Of a stretch of 51,866 bases of DNA, positions 28,477 through 36,855 are shown piece after piece. Position 1 is the stretch's first letter; every line of letters starts with the position of its first letter. The position numbers and the translations under genes are program-made. The notes below the pieces were generated by a model that worked only from the letters and a program-made list of their open reading frames with translations, was not told the origin of the DNA and searched no databases. This DNA is from Micromonospora wenchangensis (lineage in GTDB: Bacteria > Actinomycetota > Actinomycetes > Mycobacteriales > Micromonosporaceae): assembly GCF_002210435.1 (NCBI RefSeq), contig NZ_MZMV01000050.1, forward strand, positions 1-51,866. Reading direction: 5' to 3'.

Positions 28477-29444
28477 GACTTGTCCCCCCGGGTCAGTCGC
28501 TGGATCGGCAGCACGCAGAGCACCACCAGCAGCATCAGCACGACGGCCAGCGCCGAGGCGAGGCCGACCTGGCGCTGCGAGAAGGCCAGCCGGTAGATCT
28601 CCAGGCCGGGCACGGTGGTCTGCAGGCCGGGGCCGCCGCTGGTCGAGATGTAGACGATGTCGAAGCTGGCCAGGGCGGCGATGATGGTCACCGTGAGGCA
28701 GACGCCGATCTCCTGGCGCAGGCTGGGCAGGGTGACGGCGAAGAACTCGCGGACCGGGCCGGCGCCGTCGAGGCGGGCCGCCTCGTACAGCGCGGGGTCG
28801 ATCTTGCTCATGCCGGTGACCAGCAGGATCGTGCAGAGTCCGAGCAGGACCCAGGCGCCGATCACGCCGACGGCGGGCAGCGCGGTGTCGAAGTCGCCGA
28901 GCCAGGCGCGGGCCACCCCACCCAGGCCGACCGCCCGCAGCACCTGGTTGACCAGGCCGTTGGACGACAGCAGCCAGCTCCACGCGATGCCCGCCGCGAC
29001 CAGCGGGATGACCTGCGGCAGGAACAGCACCGTCCGGACGACGGTGCCGAACACGCCGGTGGTGATCCGGCGGACCAGGCTGGCCACCAGCAGGCCGAGC
29101 GCGACCGGGACGAAGCTGAAGAAGACGATCAGGACGAGCGCGTTGCCGATGATCTTCAACAGGTCGCTGTCGGTGAACACGGTGAGGTAGTTGTCCAGCC
29201 CCGCCCAGCGGGCCACCCCGATGCCGTTCCAGTTGTAGAACGAGTACTGGATGGTCAGCGCGAGCGGGCGCAGCACGAACACCGCGTACATCAGCACGGC
29301 GGGCAGGACGAAGAGCCAGCCCGTCCCGCCCGCGCGGGCCCACCGCCTCCGGTGGGCCCGCGCGGGCGACGGGCGGGTGGGACGGTCCGGCGACGGTGCC
29401 GTCCCACCCTGCCCGGTCGGTACGCTGCCGAGGGCAGACGTCAT
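28473..29444 (-). CDS. ABC sugar transporter permease, MalF type
   Basis: 323 residues; a Pro/Arg-rich cytoplasmic start, then six membrane segments and the EAA loop YEAARLDGAGPVREFFAV. It overlaps the binding-protein stop by 4 bases. Partner of the 27652-28476 permease. Confidence 0.93.
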   Translation of the reverse strand: MTSALGSVPTGQGGTAPSPDRPTRPSPARAHRRRWARAGGTGWLFVLPAVLMYAVFVLRPLALTIQYSFYNWNGIGVARWAGLDNYLTVFTDSDLLKIIGNALVLIVFFSFVPVALGLLVASLVRRITTGVFGTVVRTVLFLPQVIPLVAAGIAWSWLLSSNGLVNQVLRAVGLGGVARAWLGDFDTALPAVGVIGAWVLLGLCTILLVTGMSKIDPALYEAARLDGAGPVREFFAVTLPSLRQEIGVCLTVTIIAALASFDIVYISTSGGPGLQTTVPGLEIYRLAFSQRQVGLASALAVVLMLLVVLCVLPIQRLTRGDKS

Positions 29445-30799
29445 CGGGACAGTTCCTTCGCGTACTCGGCCTGGACCGCCTTCACGTACCCCTCGGGGGT
29501 CTGCTGACCGGCGATCAGCTTCTGCATCTCGGGGGTGATCGCCGCGGCGAAGATGCCACCGGTGGCGTTGGCGGTGAAGTCCACCGCGCCGTTCTCCTCA
29601 CCGAGCTGCTGGGACGCCTTGAGCGTCTCGGCCAGCACGGTGCCGGGGGCGGCGGCCGGCACGGGCAGGTCGCTCGGGCCACCCGGGCTGGAGCCGCCGA
29701 TCTTGACCGCGATCTCGCGGGCGGTGGCGTTGGTGTGCGCCCAGTTCAGGAAGTACGCGGCGGCGTCGGGGTTCTTGGCCTTGGCGCCGATGCCGAAGGT
29801 GTTCGGGGCGGACATCGCCACGTGCTTGCCGCCGGCCGACTCGGTCGGGAACAGGAAGAAGCCGACGTTGCCCGGCATCGTCTTGTCGAGGTTGGCCGAC
29901 TCCCAGTCGCCGTTGAACATGAACAGGCCGTTGTTCTTCTGGAACTCGCCGACCATGCTCGCGTAGTCCAGCGCGTTGGCGTCCTTCGGGAAGTAGCCGG
30001 CCTGGGCCCACTTCTGGATGGTCTGGGTGGCCTTGAGCGCGGCCGGGGTGTCGAACGTCGCGCCGGGCTTCTGGAAGATCCAGTCGGCCACCTGGGCCGG
30101 GTCGCCGAACTGGTTCTGCAACGCCTGGTGCGGGAAGTTGATGCCCGCGGTGTTCTTGTTGAACTGCATGATCGGCTGCACGCCGGCGGACTTGGCCTTG
30201 GCCAGCAGTTCCTCGAACTCGGCGATGGTGGCCGGCGGCTGGGTCATGCCGACCTGCTCGGCCAGCTTCTTGTTGTAGAACACCCCGGTGACGCTGTAGC
30301 CGAGGCCCATCCCCCACAGCGACCCGGTGCCCCGGGTGGTGCCGCCGTCGCCGACCCGCAGCTGCACCAGCTGCGAGGCGGGGAACTTGTCCCAGCCGTA
30401 CGCGGTGAAGTACGGGTCGAGGTTCTTGAGCAGGTCGTCCTTGACCAGGTCGACCATGGTGGGGAGCCGGATGATGTCGGGCGAGTTGTCCGAGGCCATC
30501 ACCCGGGGCGCGTTCTCCACGATGACCGTGAACTGGTCCTCGCGGATGTTGAACTTGACGTTCGGGTGCTGCTTGGTGAACTCGTCGGCCAGCGCCTTGG
30601 CCAGCGGGAAGCCGGTCTCGGCGTACATCTCCAGGGTGATCGGGTCGCTGCCCAGCTCGGTGCTGACGGTGGCGTCGCCGCCGGTGCGCGGCGCGTCGTC
30701 GGCCCCGGGGGCGCTGCACGCCGTGGCGGCCAGCCCCAACGCCAGCACGGGGGCCAGGAGCGCCGTCCGGCGGGAGAACCTTGCCAGTGGTGTAGCCAA
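29441..30799 (-). CDS. Extracellular sugar-binding lipoprotein (CUT1)
   Basis: 452 residues. The N-terminus FSRRTALLAPVLALGLAATAC has a lipobox (ATAC) and an RR pair, so Tat export is possible. It is a type-1 solute-binding fold with an N-terminal ITLEMYAETGFPLAKALADE segment. First gene of the operon 30799-26495, about 200 bases after the operator-bearing promoter at 30986-31032. The ligand is unknown; co-regulation with a GH32/GH68-like enzyme suggests a fructoside or an acylated sugar. Confidence 0.92.
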   Translation of the reverse strand: MATPLARFSRRTALLAPVLALGLAATACSAPGADDAPRTGGDATVSTELGSDPITLEMYAETGFPLAKALADEFTKQHPNVKFNIREDQFTVIVENAPRVMASDNSPDIIRLPTMVDLVKDDLLKNLDPYFTAYGWDKFPASQLVQLRVGDGGTTRGTGSLWGMGLGYSVTGVFYNKKLAEQVGMTQPPATIAEFEELLAKAKSAGVQPIMQFNKNTAGINFPHQALQNQFGDPAQVADWIFQKPGATFDTPAALKATQTIQKWAQAGYFPKDANALDYASMVGEFQKNNGLFMFNGDWESANLDKTMPGNVGFFLFPTESAGGKHVAMSAPNTFGIGAKAKNPDAAAYFLNWAHTNATAREIAVKIGGSSPGGPSDLPVPAAAPGTVLAETLKASQQLGEENGAVDFTANATGGIFAAAITPEMQKLIAGQQTPEGYVKAVQAEYAKELSR

Positions 30800-30985
30800 T
30801 TGAGGACTCCTCGACTCTTCCGTGCGTGCCCCGGCCGCGGTGCGGGCCGAGCCGGCGGGTCGTTACGGTGGGTGACCAGCCGCAACAGTACGTCGCCGTC
30901 GGCGTGCCGCCGCAGCACGCGTTGTCGTTACCGATGACCATGCCGAGGGTCACCGAGGGTGCCGCCCGACCTGTCAAAAGTAGCC

Positions 30986-31032
30986 GCTAAACTGATTTAG
31001 CAGAGCATGCGCGCGGCGACCTGAGCTGTCAA
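30986..31032 (-). promoter_or_regulatory. Promoter with GCTAAATCAGTTTAGC operator, importer operon
   Basis: Minus-strand TTGACA (31027-31032), a 17-base spacer, CATGCT (31004-31009), then the operator at 30986-31001. Identical architecture to 24929-24975; the shared block spans 25 bases including the -10. The remaining parts of the 30800-31209 gap hold the leader and the LacI upstream region, with no gene visible. Confidence 0.75.
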
Positions 31033-31209
31033 GGACCAAAAGGCAACGGTCCGGAAACATCCGGTTCACGCTCGGCCACCCGCTCCACCGGCCGTAGCGG
31101 GTGGTGACCGACACACACCCGGGGTGACCGCCGACACCGGGCCGGGCCGGACCACGCATCATGATGGGCGGGAGCGCGGCCGCGACGCCGCCGGCGATTC
31201 GGAGGACTG

Positions 31210-32235
31210 ATGGGCCGCAACAGAGCAACCCTGGCCGACGTCGCGCGGCGGGCCGGGCTGTCCAAGACCGCCGCGTCGATGGTCCTCAACGGCCGGGAGG
31301 GCACCCGGCTGTCGGCCGAGGCGCACCAGCGCGTCTTCGCCGCCGCCGAGGAACTCGGCTACCGGCCCAACCTGGCCGCCCGCAGCCTGCGTACCCGCAA
31401 GACCGCCACCATCGCGTTCGTCTCCGACATCGTCGCCACCACCCGGTTCGCCGGCGGCCTCATCCGGGGCGCGCTCGACGCGGCCCGGGAGCGGGACCAC
31501 GTGCTGCTCATCACCGAGACGCAGGGCGACGCCACCTTCGAGCAGTACGCCATCGAGGCGATGCTCGACCGGCAGGTCGACGGCGTGATCTACGCCGCGA
31601 TGGCCACCCGCCGGCTGACCGTGCCCCCGGCCATCCTCGGCGGCCCGGTGGTGCTGCTCAACGCCACCAGCCCCGACGATCTGCCCTGCGTGCTCCCCGA
31701 CGACGAGCGGGCCGGCCGTACGGTCACCACCGCCCTGCTCGACCTCGGCCACCGGGACCGGATCGCGCTGATCGGCCGCAACCGGCTCAAGGAGGACGAC
31801 GCCGAGGTCTCCCTCGCCGCACGCGCCCGGCTGCGCGGCGTCCACCGGGCGCTGGACGACGCCGGGGTCGATCTGCTGACCGAGTGCTTCTGCGCCGAGT
31901 GGCTGCCCGAACACGGCTACGCCGCGATGCGGACGCTGCTGGGCCGGCCGACCCGGCCCACCGCGATCATCTGCATGAACGACCGGCTGGCCTTCGGCGC
32001 CTACCAGGCGCTCGCCGAGGCGGGGCTGACCGTCCCGGACGACATCTCGGTGGTCTCGTTCGACGACGACCCGATCGCCGCCTGGCTGCGCCCCGGCCTG
32101 TCCACCACGGCGCTGCCGCACGAGCAGATGGGTCGGCGGGCGGTCGAGATCCTGCTCGACGGCGGCGGGGCCACGCCGTCGCTCGTCCCCATGCCGCTGC
32201 GCCGCCGCCGCTCCCTGGCCGCCCCGGCCGGATAG
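31210..32235 (+). CDS. LacI-family regulator of the CTAAA-operator regulon
   Basis: 341 residues from ATG 31210 with CGGAGGACTG upstream. The N-terminal HTH ADVARRAGLSKTAASMVLNG has the unusual recognition residues SKTAAS, then the hinge helix NLAARSLRTR. The rest is the sugar-binding core with DDISVVSFDDDPIAAWL near the end. It is flanked by the operators at 30986 and 32297 and is the natural binder of GCTAAA-N4-TTTAGY. It probably represses the importer operon, the esterase and the GH32/68-like gene, with release by a transported sugar. Confidence 0.9.
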   Translation: MGRNRATLADVARRAGLSKTAASMVLNGREGTRLSAEAHQRVFAAAEELGYRPNLAARSLRTRKTATIAFVSDIVATTRFAGGLIRGALDAARERDHVLLITETQGDATFEQYAIEAMLDRQVDGVIYAAMATRRLTVPPAILGGPVVLLNATSPDDLPCVLPDDERAGRTVTTALLDLGHRDRIALIGRNRLKEDDAEVSLAARARLRGVHRALDDAGVDLLTECFCAEWLPEHGYAAMRTLLGRPTRPTAIICMNDRLAFGAYQALAEAGLTVPDDISVVSFDDDPIAAWLRPGLSTTALPHEQMGRRAVEILLDGGGATPSLVPMPLRRRRSLAAPAG

Positions 32236-32296
32236 CCCTCCCCCACCGCCCGTCGACCACGCCAGCGCGGGTCGTCGCAGGAGGGCCGACCTGGCC

Positions 32297-32320
32297 GCTA
32301 AAACGATTTAGTGCTAGCTT
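32297..32320 (+). promoter_or_regulatory. Operator GCTAAAACGATTTAGT plus -10 of the GH32/68-like gene
   Basis: The operator at 32297-32312 is followed by TAGCTT (32315-32320), seven bases before the ATG at 32328. There is no ribosome site, so the message is probably leaderless. The operator occupies the spacer between -10 and any -35. Confidence 0.65.
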
Positions 32321-32327
32321 CCCCGGC

Positions 32328-33281
32328 ATGCTACGTCTACCCGACCACTGGGTGTGGGACAGCTGGTACGCCCGGGACGACACCGACCGGTGGCACGCGT
32401 TCTTCCTGCGCGCCTCCCGCGCCCTGCACGACCCGCACCGCCGGCACCGCCGTGCCACCATCGGCCACGCCGTCTCCACGGACCTGCGCACCTGGCAGCT
32501 CGTCGCCGACGCGATCGTGCCCGCCGACGCGCCGAGCTGGGACGACCTCGCCACCTGGACGGGATGCACGGTGCGCGGCCCGGACGGGCGGTGGTACCTG
32601 TTCTACACCGGGGTCGGTCGGGCCGAGGACGGGCTGGTGCAGCGGATCGGCCTGGCCGTCTCCGACGACCTGACCACCTGGCACCGGTACGGCACCGGGC
32701 CGCTGGTCGAGGCCGACCCCACCTGGTACGAGCTGCTCGACCGGACCCTCTGGTACGAGCAGGCCTGGCGTGACCCGTGGGTGTTCCCCGACCCGGACGG
32801 CGACGGATGGCACATGCTCGTCACCGCCCGGGTGAACACCGGCCCGGCCGAGGCCCGGGGCGTCGTCGGGCACGCCACCTCACCGGACCTGCTGCACTGG
32901 ACCGTGCAGCCGCCGCTGTCGGTGCCCGCCGGGTTCGGGCACCTGGAGGTGCCGCAGGTCGCCGTCGTGGACGGGCAACCGCTGCTGCTGTTCTCCACCG
33001 ACGCCGCCGGCACCCGCCGCGACGGCCACCGGATCTGGGCGGTCGAGGGGCACGACGTACGCGGCCCGTGGGACGTAGCCGCGGCCCGGCCGTTCCCGCA
33101 CCCGCACCTCTACGCTCCCCGGCTGGTCGCCGGCCCCACCGGCGACTGGTCCCTGATCGGGTTCCTCGACCACGTCGACGGGGAGTTCGTCGGCGCGCTG
33201 ACCGACCCGATCCCGGTCCGCTACCGGGCCGCCACCGGGCTGACCCCGGTCGACACGTCCGCCGTCGCCGCGACCGGCTGA
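32328..33281 (+). CDS. Cytoplasmic clan GH-J hydrolase (GH32/GH68-like beta-fructosidase)
   Basis: 317 residues from ATG 32328. Five-blade propeller glycosidase without signal peptide. The start VWDSWY resembles the WDSW nucleophile motif of GH68 (Asp), RDPWVFPDPDG matches the RDP transition-state motif, and FGHLEVPQV supplies a Glu as possible acid/base. It is shorter than usual GH32 enzymes because the C-terminal beta-sandwich is absent. It would hydrolyse an imported beta-fructoside. A GH43 or GH130-like activity cannot be excluded. Controlled by the same operator as the importer. Confidence 0.72.
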   Translation: MLRLPDHWVWDSWYARDDTDRWHAFFLRASRALHDPHRRHRRATIGHAVSTDLRTWQLVADAIVPADAPSWDDLATWTGCTVRGPDGRWYLFYTGVGRAEDGLVQRIGLAVSDDLTTWHRYGTGPLVEADPTWYELLDRTLWYEQAWRDPWVFPDPDGDGWHMLVTARVNTGPAEARGVVGHATSPDLLHWTVQPPLSVPAGFGHLEVPQVAVVDGQPLLLFSTDAAGTRRDGHRIWAVEGHDVRGPWDVAAARPFPHPHLYAPRLVAGPTGDWSLIGFLDHVDGEFVGALTDPIPVRYRAATGLTPVDTSAVAATG

Positions 33282-33292
33282 GGGTTCCCGAC

Positions 33293-33318
33293 CCCGCCCG
33301 GTCGTCCGAGCGGGCGGG
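33293..33318. terminator. Hairpin after the GH32/68-like gene
   Basis: An 8-base stem (33293-33300 with 33311-33318) starting 12 bases after the stop. Confidence 0.5.
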
Positions 33319-33356
33319 ACGACGTCCACCGGCACGTCGACGGGGACGTCGGACGA

Positions 33357-33397
33357 CCGGACCCGGACGGTGCCCGCACCACACCGTCCGGGTCCGG
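33357..33397. terminator. Strong hairpin in the convergent gap
   Basis: A 16-base perfect stem (33357-33372 with 33382-33397, 9-base loop). Confidence 0.75.
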
Positions 33398-33410
33398 CAC
33401 CCGATCGCCG

Positions 33411-33442
33411 TCGGCTCGTCCGGGGGCTGCCGGACGAGCCGA
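33411..33442. terminator. Terminator of the first GH27 gene
   Basis: A 13-base perfect stem (33411-33423 with 33430-33442), 15 bases beyond the GH27 stop on the minus strand. Confidence 0.75.
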
Positions 33443-33456
33443 CGCGATCCGCCCGG

Positions 33457-35112
33457 TCAGATCCGGTTCCACCGCTGGTTGGCCGCCCCGGTGCAGGTCC
33501 ACAGGAGCACGGTGGTGCCGTTGGCGGTGCCGTTGTTGTTCACGTCGAGGCACAGGCCGGACTGCACGTTGCTGATCGTGCCGTTGGAGTTGAACGTCCA
33601 CTGCTGGTTGGTGCCGCCGTTGCAGTCCCAGATCTGGGCCTTGGCGCCGGCGGTGGCGTTGAGCGGCGCGTCCAGGCACTTGCCGAGGGCCTGGAGGGTC
33701 TGGCCGTTGGCCGTCCAGCGCTGGTTGGCCGCCCCGTTGCAGTCCCAGATCACCGGCTGGGTGCCGTTGGCGGTGTTGCTCTGCGGCACGTCCAGGCAGC
33801 GGCCCGAGGAGACGCTGGACAGCGCGTTCGCCGTGGACGGCGGCGGCGTCGTCGGCGGGGCGGTCCCACCGCCGCTGACCCGGTAGACCACCGTGCCGTG
33901 CGACGGCACGCTGGCCGAGATGGTGCCGGTGCTGGTGGTGCTGGCGTTGGTCCAGGCGTCGACCAGGGTGAAGGAGGACCCGGACTTGCCGATCGCGGCG
34001 GCGGTGGTGGAGATCGTCGTCGTCGAGCCGCCCTGGTTGAACAGGGCCACCGCCACGTCCCCGTTGGCCAGCCGCTTGGCCAGCACCCGGCGGGTGCCGT
34101 CGAACGAGACCTGGGCGCCCTGCAACGCCAGGGCGTCCTGGTTGATGGCGATCAGGTTCGCGTTCTTGAGGATGGTCTGGGTGGCCGCGTTCATCGACCG
34201 GACGTCGTTGCCGGCGATCAACGGGGAAGCCATGATCGCCCACATCGCGAAGTGGCTGCGCATCTCGGTGTCGGTCATGCCGCCCCGGCCGACCTCCATC
34301 ATGTCCGGGTCGGTGAACGCGCCGGGCTTCGCGTACTGGGCCAACGGCACGTTGACGTCGATGATGTTCTGGATGCCCATCGGGTAGCCGTTGGTCTGCC
34401 CGCTGTTCCAGGTGTTGGTGATGTCCTCGGTGGTGCGCCACATGTTCGCCACGTCGCCCCAGTTGCGCTGCGGGCCGGTCTTGGCGTGGATGCTGTTGGG
34501 ATTGATGCTGTAGACGATCGGCCGGCCGGTGGCCGCCAGGGCGTCGCGCATCTTGGCGAACGTGGCGACCTGCTGGTCGATGGACCCGTTCGGCGAGCAC
34601 CAGTCGTACTTGAGGTAGTCGACACCCCAGGCGGCGAACTGCCGGGCGTCCTGCGCCTCGTGGCCCTGGCTGCCCGTCGCGCCCGGGTAGGAGTTGAAGT
34701 ACTGGGCACAGGTCTTGTCGACCGGGACCTGGTAGATGCCGAACTTCAGCCCCCGGGCGTGGATGTAGTCGCCGAGCGCCTTCATGCCGCTGGGGAAGCG
34801 GGTCGGGTCACCCTGGAGGTTGCCGGCGGAGTCCCGGTTGGGGTTGAACCAGCAGTCGTCGACCACGACGTACTGGTAGCCGGCATCCCGCATCCCGCTG
34901 CTGACCAGCGCGTCGGCCGTCTGGCGGATCAGGGCCTCGTTGATGTTGCAGCCGAAGGAGTTCCAGCTGTTCCACCCCATCGGCGGGGTGCGGGCCACCC
35001 CGTTGTCCAACGCCTGCGCCATCGGGGCGCGCACGCCCACCAGGACGCCCGCCAGGAGCAGGCCGGCCGCTGCCGCCCGCCCCCAGCTCCGGGCTCGCAC
35101 GAATCGCTTCAC
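33457..35112 (-). CDS. Secreted GH27 alpha-galactosidase with CBM13
   Basis: 551 residues from GTG 35112 with GGAG upstream. The signal peptide ends near APMAQA. The GH27 barrel (about 37-320) begins ARTPPMGWNSWNSFGC and has YVVVDDCW with both substrate-binding Asp residues, nucleophile Asp in YLKYDWC and acid/base Asp in FTDPDMMEVG. Then come the C-terminal beta-sheet domain (to about 410), a short PPTTPPPS linker and a three-repeat CBM13 (NQRW, NQQW, NQRW). It removes alpha-1,6-galactose from galactomannan or raffinose-type sugars outside the cell. A lac-like operator lies upstream at 35188-35201. Confidence 0.93.
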   Translation of the reverse strand: MKRFVRARSWGRAAAAGLLLAGVLVGVRAPMAQALDNGVARTPPMGWNSWNSFGCNINEALIRQTADALVSSGMRDAGYQYVVVDDCWFNPNRDSAGNLQGDPTRFPSGMKALGDYIHARGLKFGIYQVPVDKTCAQYFNSYPGATGSQGHEAQDARQFAAWGVDYLKYDWCSPNGSIDQQVATFAKMRDALAATGRPIVYSINPNSIHAKTGPQRNWGDVANMWRTTEDITNTWNSGQTNGYPMGIQNIIDVNVPLAQYAKPGAFTDPDMMEVGRGGMTDTEMRSHFAMWAIMASPLIAGNDVRSMNAATQTILKNANLIAINQDALALQGAQVSFDGTRRVLAKRLANGDVAVALFNQGGSTTTISTTAAAIGKSGSSFTLVDAWTNASTTSTGTISASVPSHGTVVYRVSGGGTAPPTTPPPSTANALSSVSSGRCLDVPQSNTANGTQPVIWDCNGAANQRWTANGQTLQALGKCLDAPLNATAGAKAQIWDCNGGTNQQWTFNSNGTISNVQSGLCLDVNNNGTANGTTVLLWTCTGAANQRWNRI

Positions 35113-35187
35113 GAGGTCTCCAATCAGTGGCGCCGCCCCGGCCGGGGCCTGCGGCGGACGCGGGAACCCGTCCGCTCGACCACCCGG

Positions 35188-35201
35188 TGTGAGCGCTAAC
35201 A
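35188..35201 (-). promoter_or_regulatory. Lac-like operator TGTGAGCGCTAACA before GH27
   Basis: One of the six sites of the TGTKARCGMTAACA class, 76 bases upstream of the GTG start. No clear -35 is recognised here. Confidence 0.6.
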
Positions 35202-35213
35202 ATGGCCCCCCAT

Positions 35214-35248
35214 GTTACGGAAGCGTTTCGGGGTATTCAACCGCTTCC
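35214..35248. promoter_or_regulatory. GAAGCGTTTC-type site with a downstream half-site
   Basis: GTTACGGAAGCGTTTCGGG (35214-35232) contains a near-palindromic LacI-family core. An inverted CGCTTCC half-site lies at 35242-35248. A closely related block occurs at 36835-36855. The site lies between the divergent GH27 and regulator genes. Confidence 0.4.
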
Positions 35249-35387
35249 ATGTATCGATCGATATCCGGCCGGCCCGCCGCCCCCAGGGGCGTCACGGTCG
35301 ACGGCGGGGTGTCACGGGTCGGTCGACGGGGCGGACCGACCGCGCCGGGCGGACGTCGGGCCGGTGGACACGGGAACGCCCGCGCTC

Positions 35388-35433
35388 ATGGAGCCATCAT
35401 GGAGCCATCCAGCCACCCGACATCGAATACGAT
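35388..35433 (+). promoter_or_regulatory. Tandem ATGGAGCCATC repeats and -10 of the fused regulator
   Basis: Two exact adjacent 11-base copies (35388-35398, 35399-35409) precede a -10-like TACGAT at 35428-35433, six bases before the start codon. GCTCC and GGCTCC inverted copies surround the start, so this could be an autoregulatory site. No ribosome site is visible, which fits a leaderless message. Confidence 0.45.
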
Positions 35434-35439
35434 AGCTCC

Positions 35440-36792
35440 ATGCCAGTTGGCTCCAGGCCCGGTCGACGGGCCCGTGGTGAGATCGAGGAGCTGCCCAGCG
35501 GCTCCCTGCGGGTGCGGGTGTACGCCGGCATCGACCCGGTGTCCAAGCGGCGGCGCTACCTCACCGAGACGGTACCCGCCGGGCCGGTCGCCGCGCGGCA
35601 CGCCGAATCCGTCCGCAGTCGGCTGCTCGACACGGTACGACGACAGCACGGGCGGACGCCGGCACCGCGCACACCGGCGGACGACGCCCGTCCGGCCCCG
35701 GTCGGCCCCGCCCCCGACGCGTCCGTGCCCGCGCCCACCGCGCCGACGGGTCGGGCGACCGGACCGCAGCGGCGCAGCCGCAGGCGGGGCGAGCCCACGC
35801 TGACCACCATCGCCCAACTGGCGGACGTGTCGACACCCACCGTGTCGAAGGTCCTCAACGGCCGCGCGGGGGTCGCGGCGGAGACCCGCGCCCGGGTGGA
35901 GGCGCTGCTGCGCGAGCACGGCTACCGCCGGCCGGAACTGGGCACCCCGCACGCCAGCGTGGAGGTGGTCTTCTACGGCATGCAGAGCAACCTGGCGGTG
36001 ATGATCATGCAGGGGGTGCAGCAGGTCGCCGGGGCGCACCGGTTCGCCGTCGGCTTCACCGACGCCCGCCGGCAGGTCTCGGAGGGGCGGTTCTGGGCCC
36101 GCGACCTGCTCGCCCGCCGCCCGACCGGGGTGATCGCGGTCCACCTCGGCTTCACCTCCGAACAACACGCCCTGCTGGCGGCGAGCGCGATCCCGCTGGT
36201 GGTCCTCGACCCCACCGGCGAGCCGCCGCTGCACGCCGTCCCGTCGGTGACCTCGACCAACTGGAGCGGTGGCTTCGAGGCCGCCCGCCACCTGCTCGAC
36301 CTCGGCCACCGCCGGATCGGGGTGATCTCCGGACCGACCGAACGGCTCTGCGCCAAGGCCCGGCTGGACGGCGCGCGGGCCGCCCTGGAGGCGGCCGGCG
36401 TCGGACTACCCGCGCGCTGGCTGCGCCACGGCCACTGGTTCTCCTTCGAGGACGGCCTCAACCACGGTCAGGAACTGCTCCGGCAGGACCCGGCGCCGAC
36501 GGCGATCGTGTGCGGCAACGACCTGCAGGCGCTCGGGGTCTACGAGGCGGCCCGGCTGGCCGGCCGGCGGATCCCCCGGGACCTCAGCGTGGTCGGCTTC
36601 GACGACATCCCCTACACCATGTTCTGCGGGCCGCCGATGACCTCGGTGCGGCAGCCGTTGGTCGAGATGGGCGCGGCGGCGGCCCGGATGGTGCTGACCC
36701 TGGCCGCCGACAAGAGCCTCGCCCAGACCCGGGTGGAGCTGGCGACCACGCTGGTGGTGCGGGACAGCACCGCCGTCGCGTACGAGCACTGA
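35440..36792 (+). CDS. LacI-family regulator with integrase-like N-terminal (arm-type) domain
   Basis: 450 residues from ATG 35440. Residues 16-70 (LPSGSLRVRVYAGIDPVSK, then RRRYLTETVPAG) resemble the three-stranded arm-binding domain at the N-terminus of actinobacterial tyrosine integrases. A Pro/Ala linker (71-112) leads to a basic patch and a LacI helix-turn-helix (about 120-143, IAQLADVSTPTVSKVLNG). A sugar-binding core follows (STNWSGGFEAARHLLDLGHRR, VVGFDDIPYTMF). The core is close to that of the regulator at 48149-49201. It is divergent from GH27. It could contact two DNA elements at once; regulation of the flanking genes is inference. Confidence 0.85.
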   Translation: MPVGSRPGRRARGEIEELPSGSLRVRVYAGIDPVSKRRRYLTETVPAGPVAARHAESVRSRLLDTVRRQHGRTPAPRTPADDARPAPVGPAPDASVPAPTAPTGRATGPQRRSRRRGEPTLTTIAQLADVSTPTVSKVLNGRAGVAAETRARVEALLREHGYRRPELGTPHASVEVVFYGMQSNLAVMIMQGVQQVAGAHRFAVGFTDARRQVSEGRFWARDLLARRPTGVIAVHLGFTSEQHALLAASAIPLVVLDPTGEPPLHAVPSVTSTNWSGGFEAARHLLDLGHRRIGVISGPTERLCAKARLDGARAALEAAGVGLPARWLRHGHWFSFEDGLNHGQELLRQDPAPTAIVCGNDLQALGVYEAARLAGRRIPRDLSVVGFDDIPYTMFCGPPMTSVRQPLVEMGAAAARMVLTLAADKSLAQTRVELATTLVVRDSTAVAYEH

Positions 36793-36834
36793 CCCGGCCG
36801 GGGCTGCACCGGATCGCGGAAACCTGTCCTTGTC

Positions 36835-36855
36835 GTTACCGAACCGTTTCGAGTA
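36835..36855. promoter_or_regulatory. Second GAACCGTTTC-type site in the gap between two LacI genes
   Basis: GTTACCGAACCGTTTCGAG matches the block at 35214 in 15 of 19 bases or so, including CGTTTCG. It is the only recognisable element in the 455-base gap 36793-37247; no gene with credible codon use is seen there. Confidence 0.35.

Noticed and set aside
35440..35650. Remnant of an integrated phage or integrative element
   Set aside because: The integrase-like domain is in frame with a complete LacI protein, and no catalytic integrase part, excisionase or attachment site is seen nearby.
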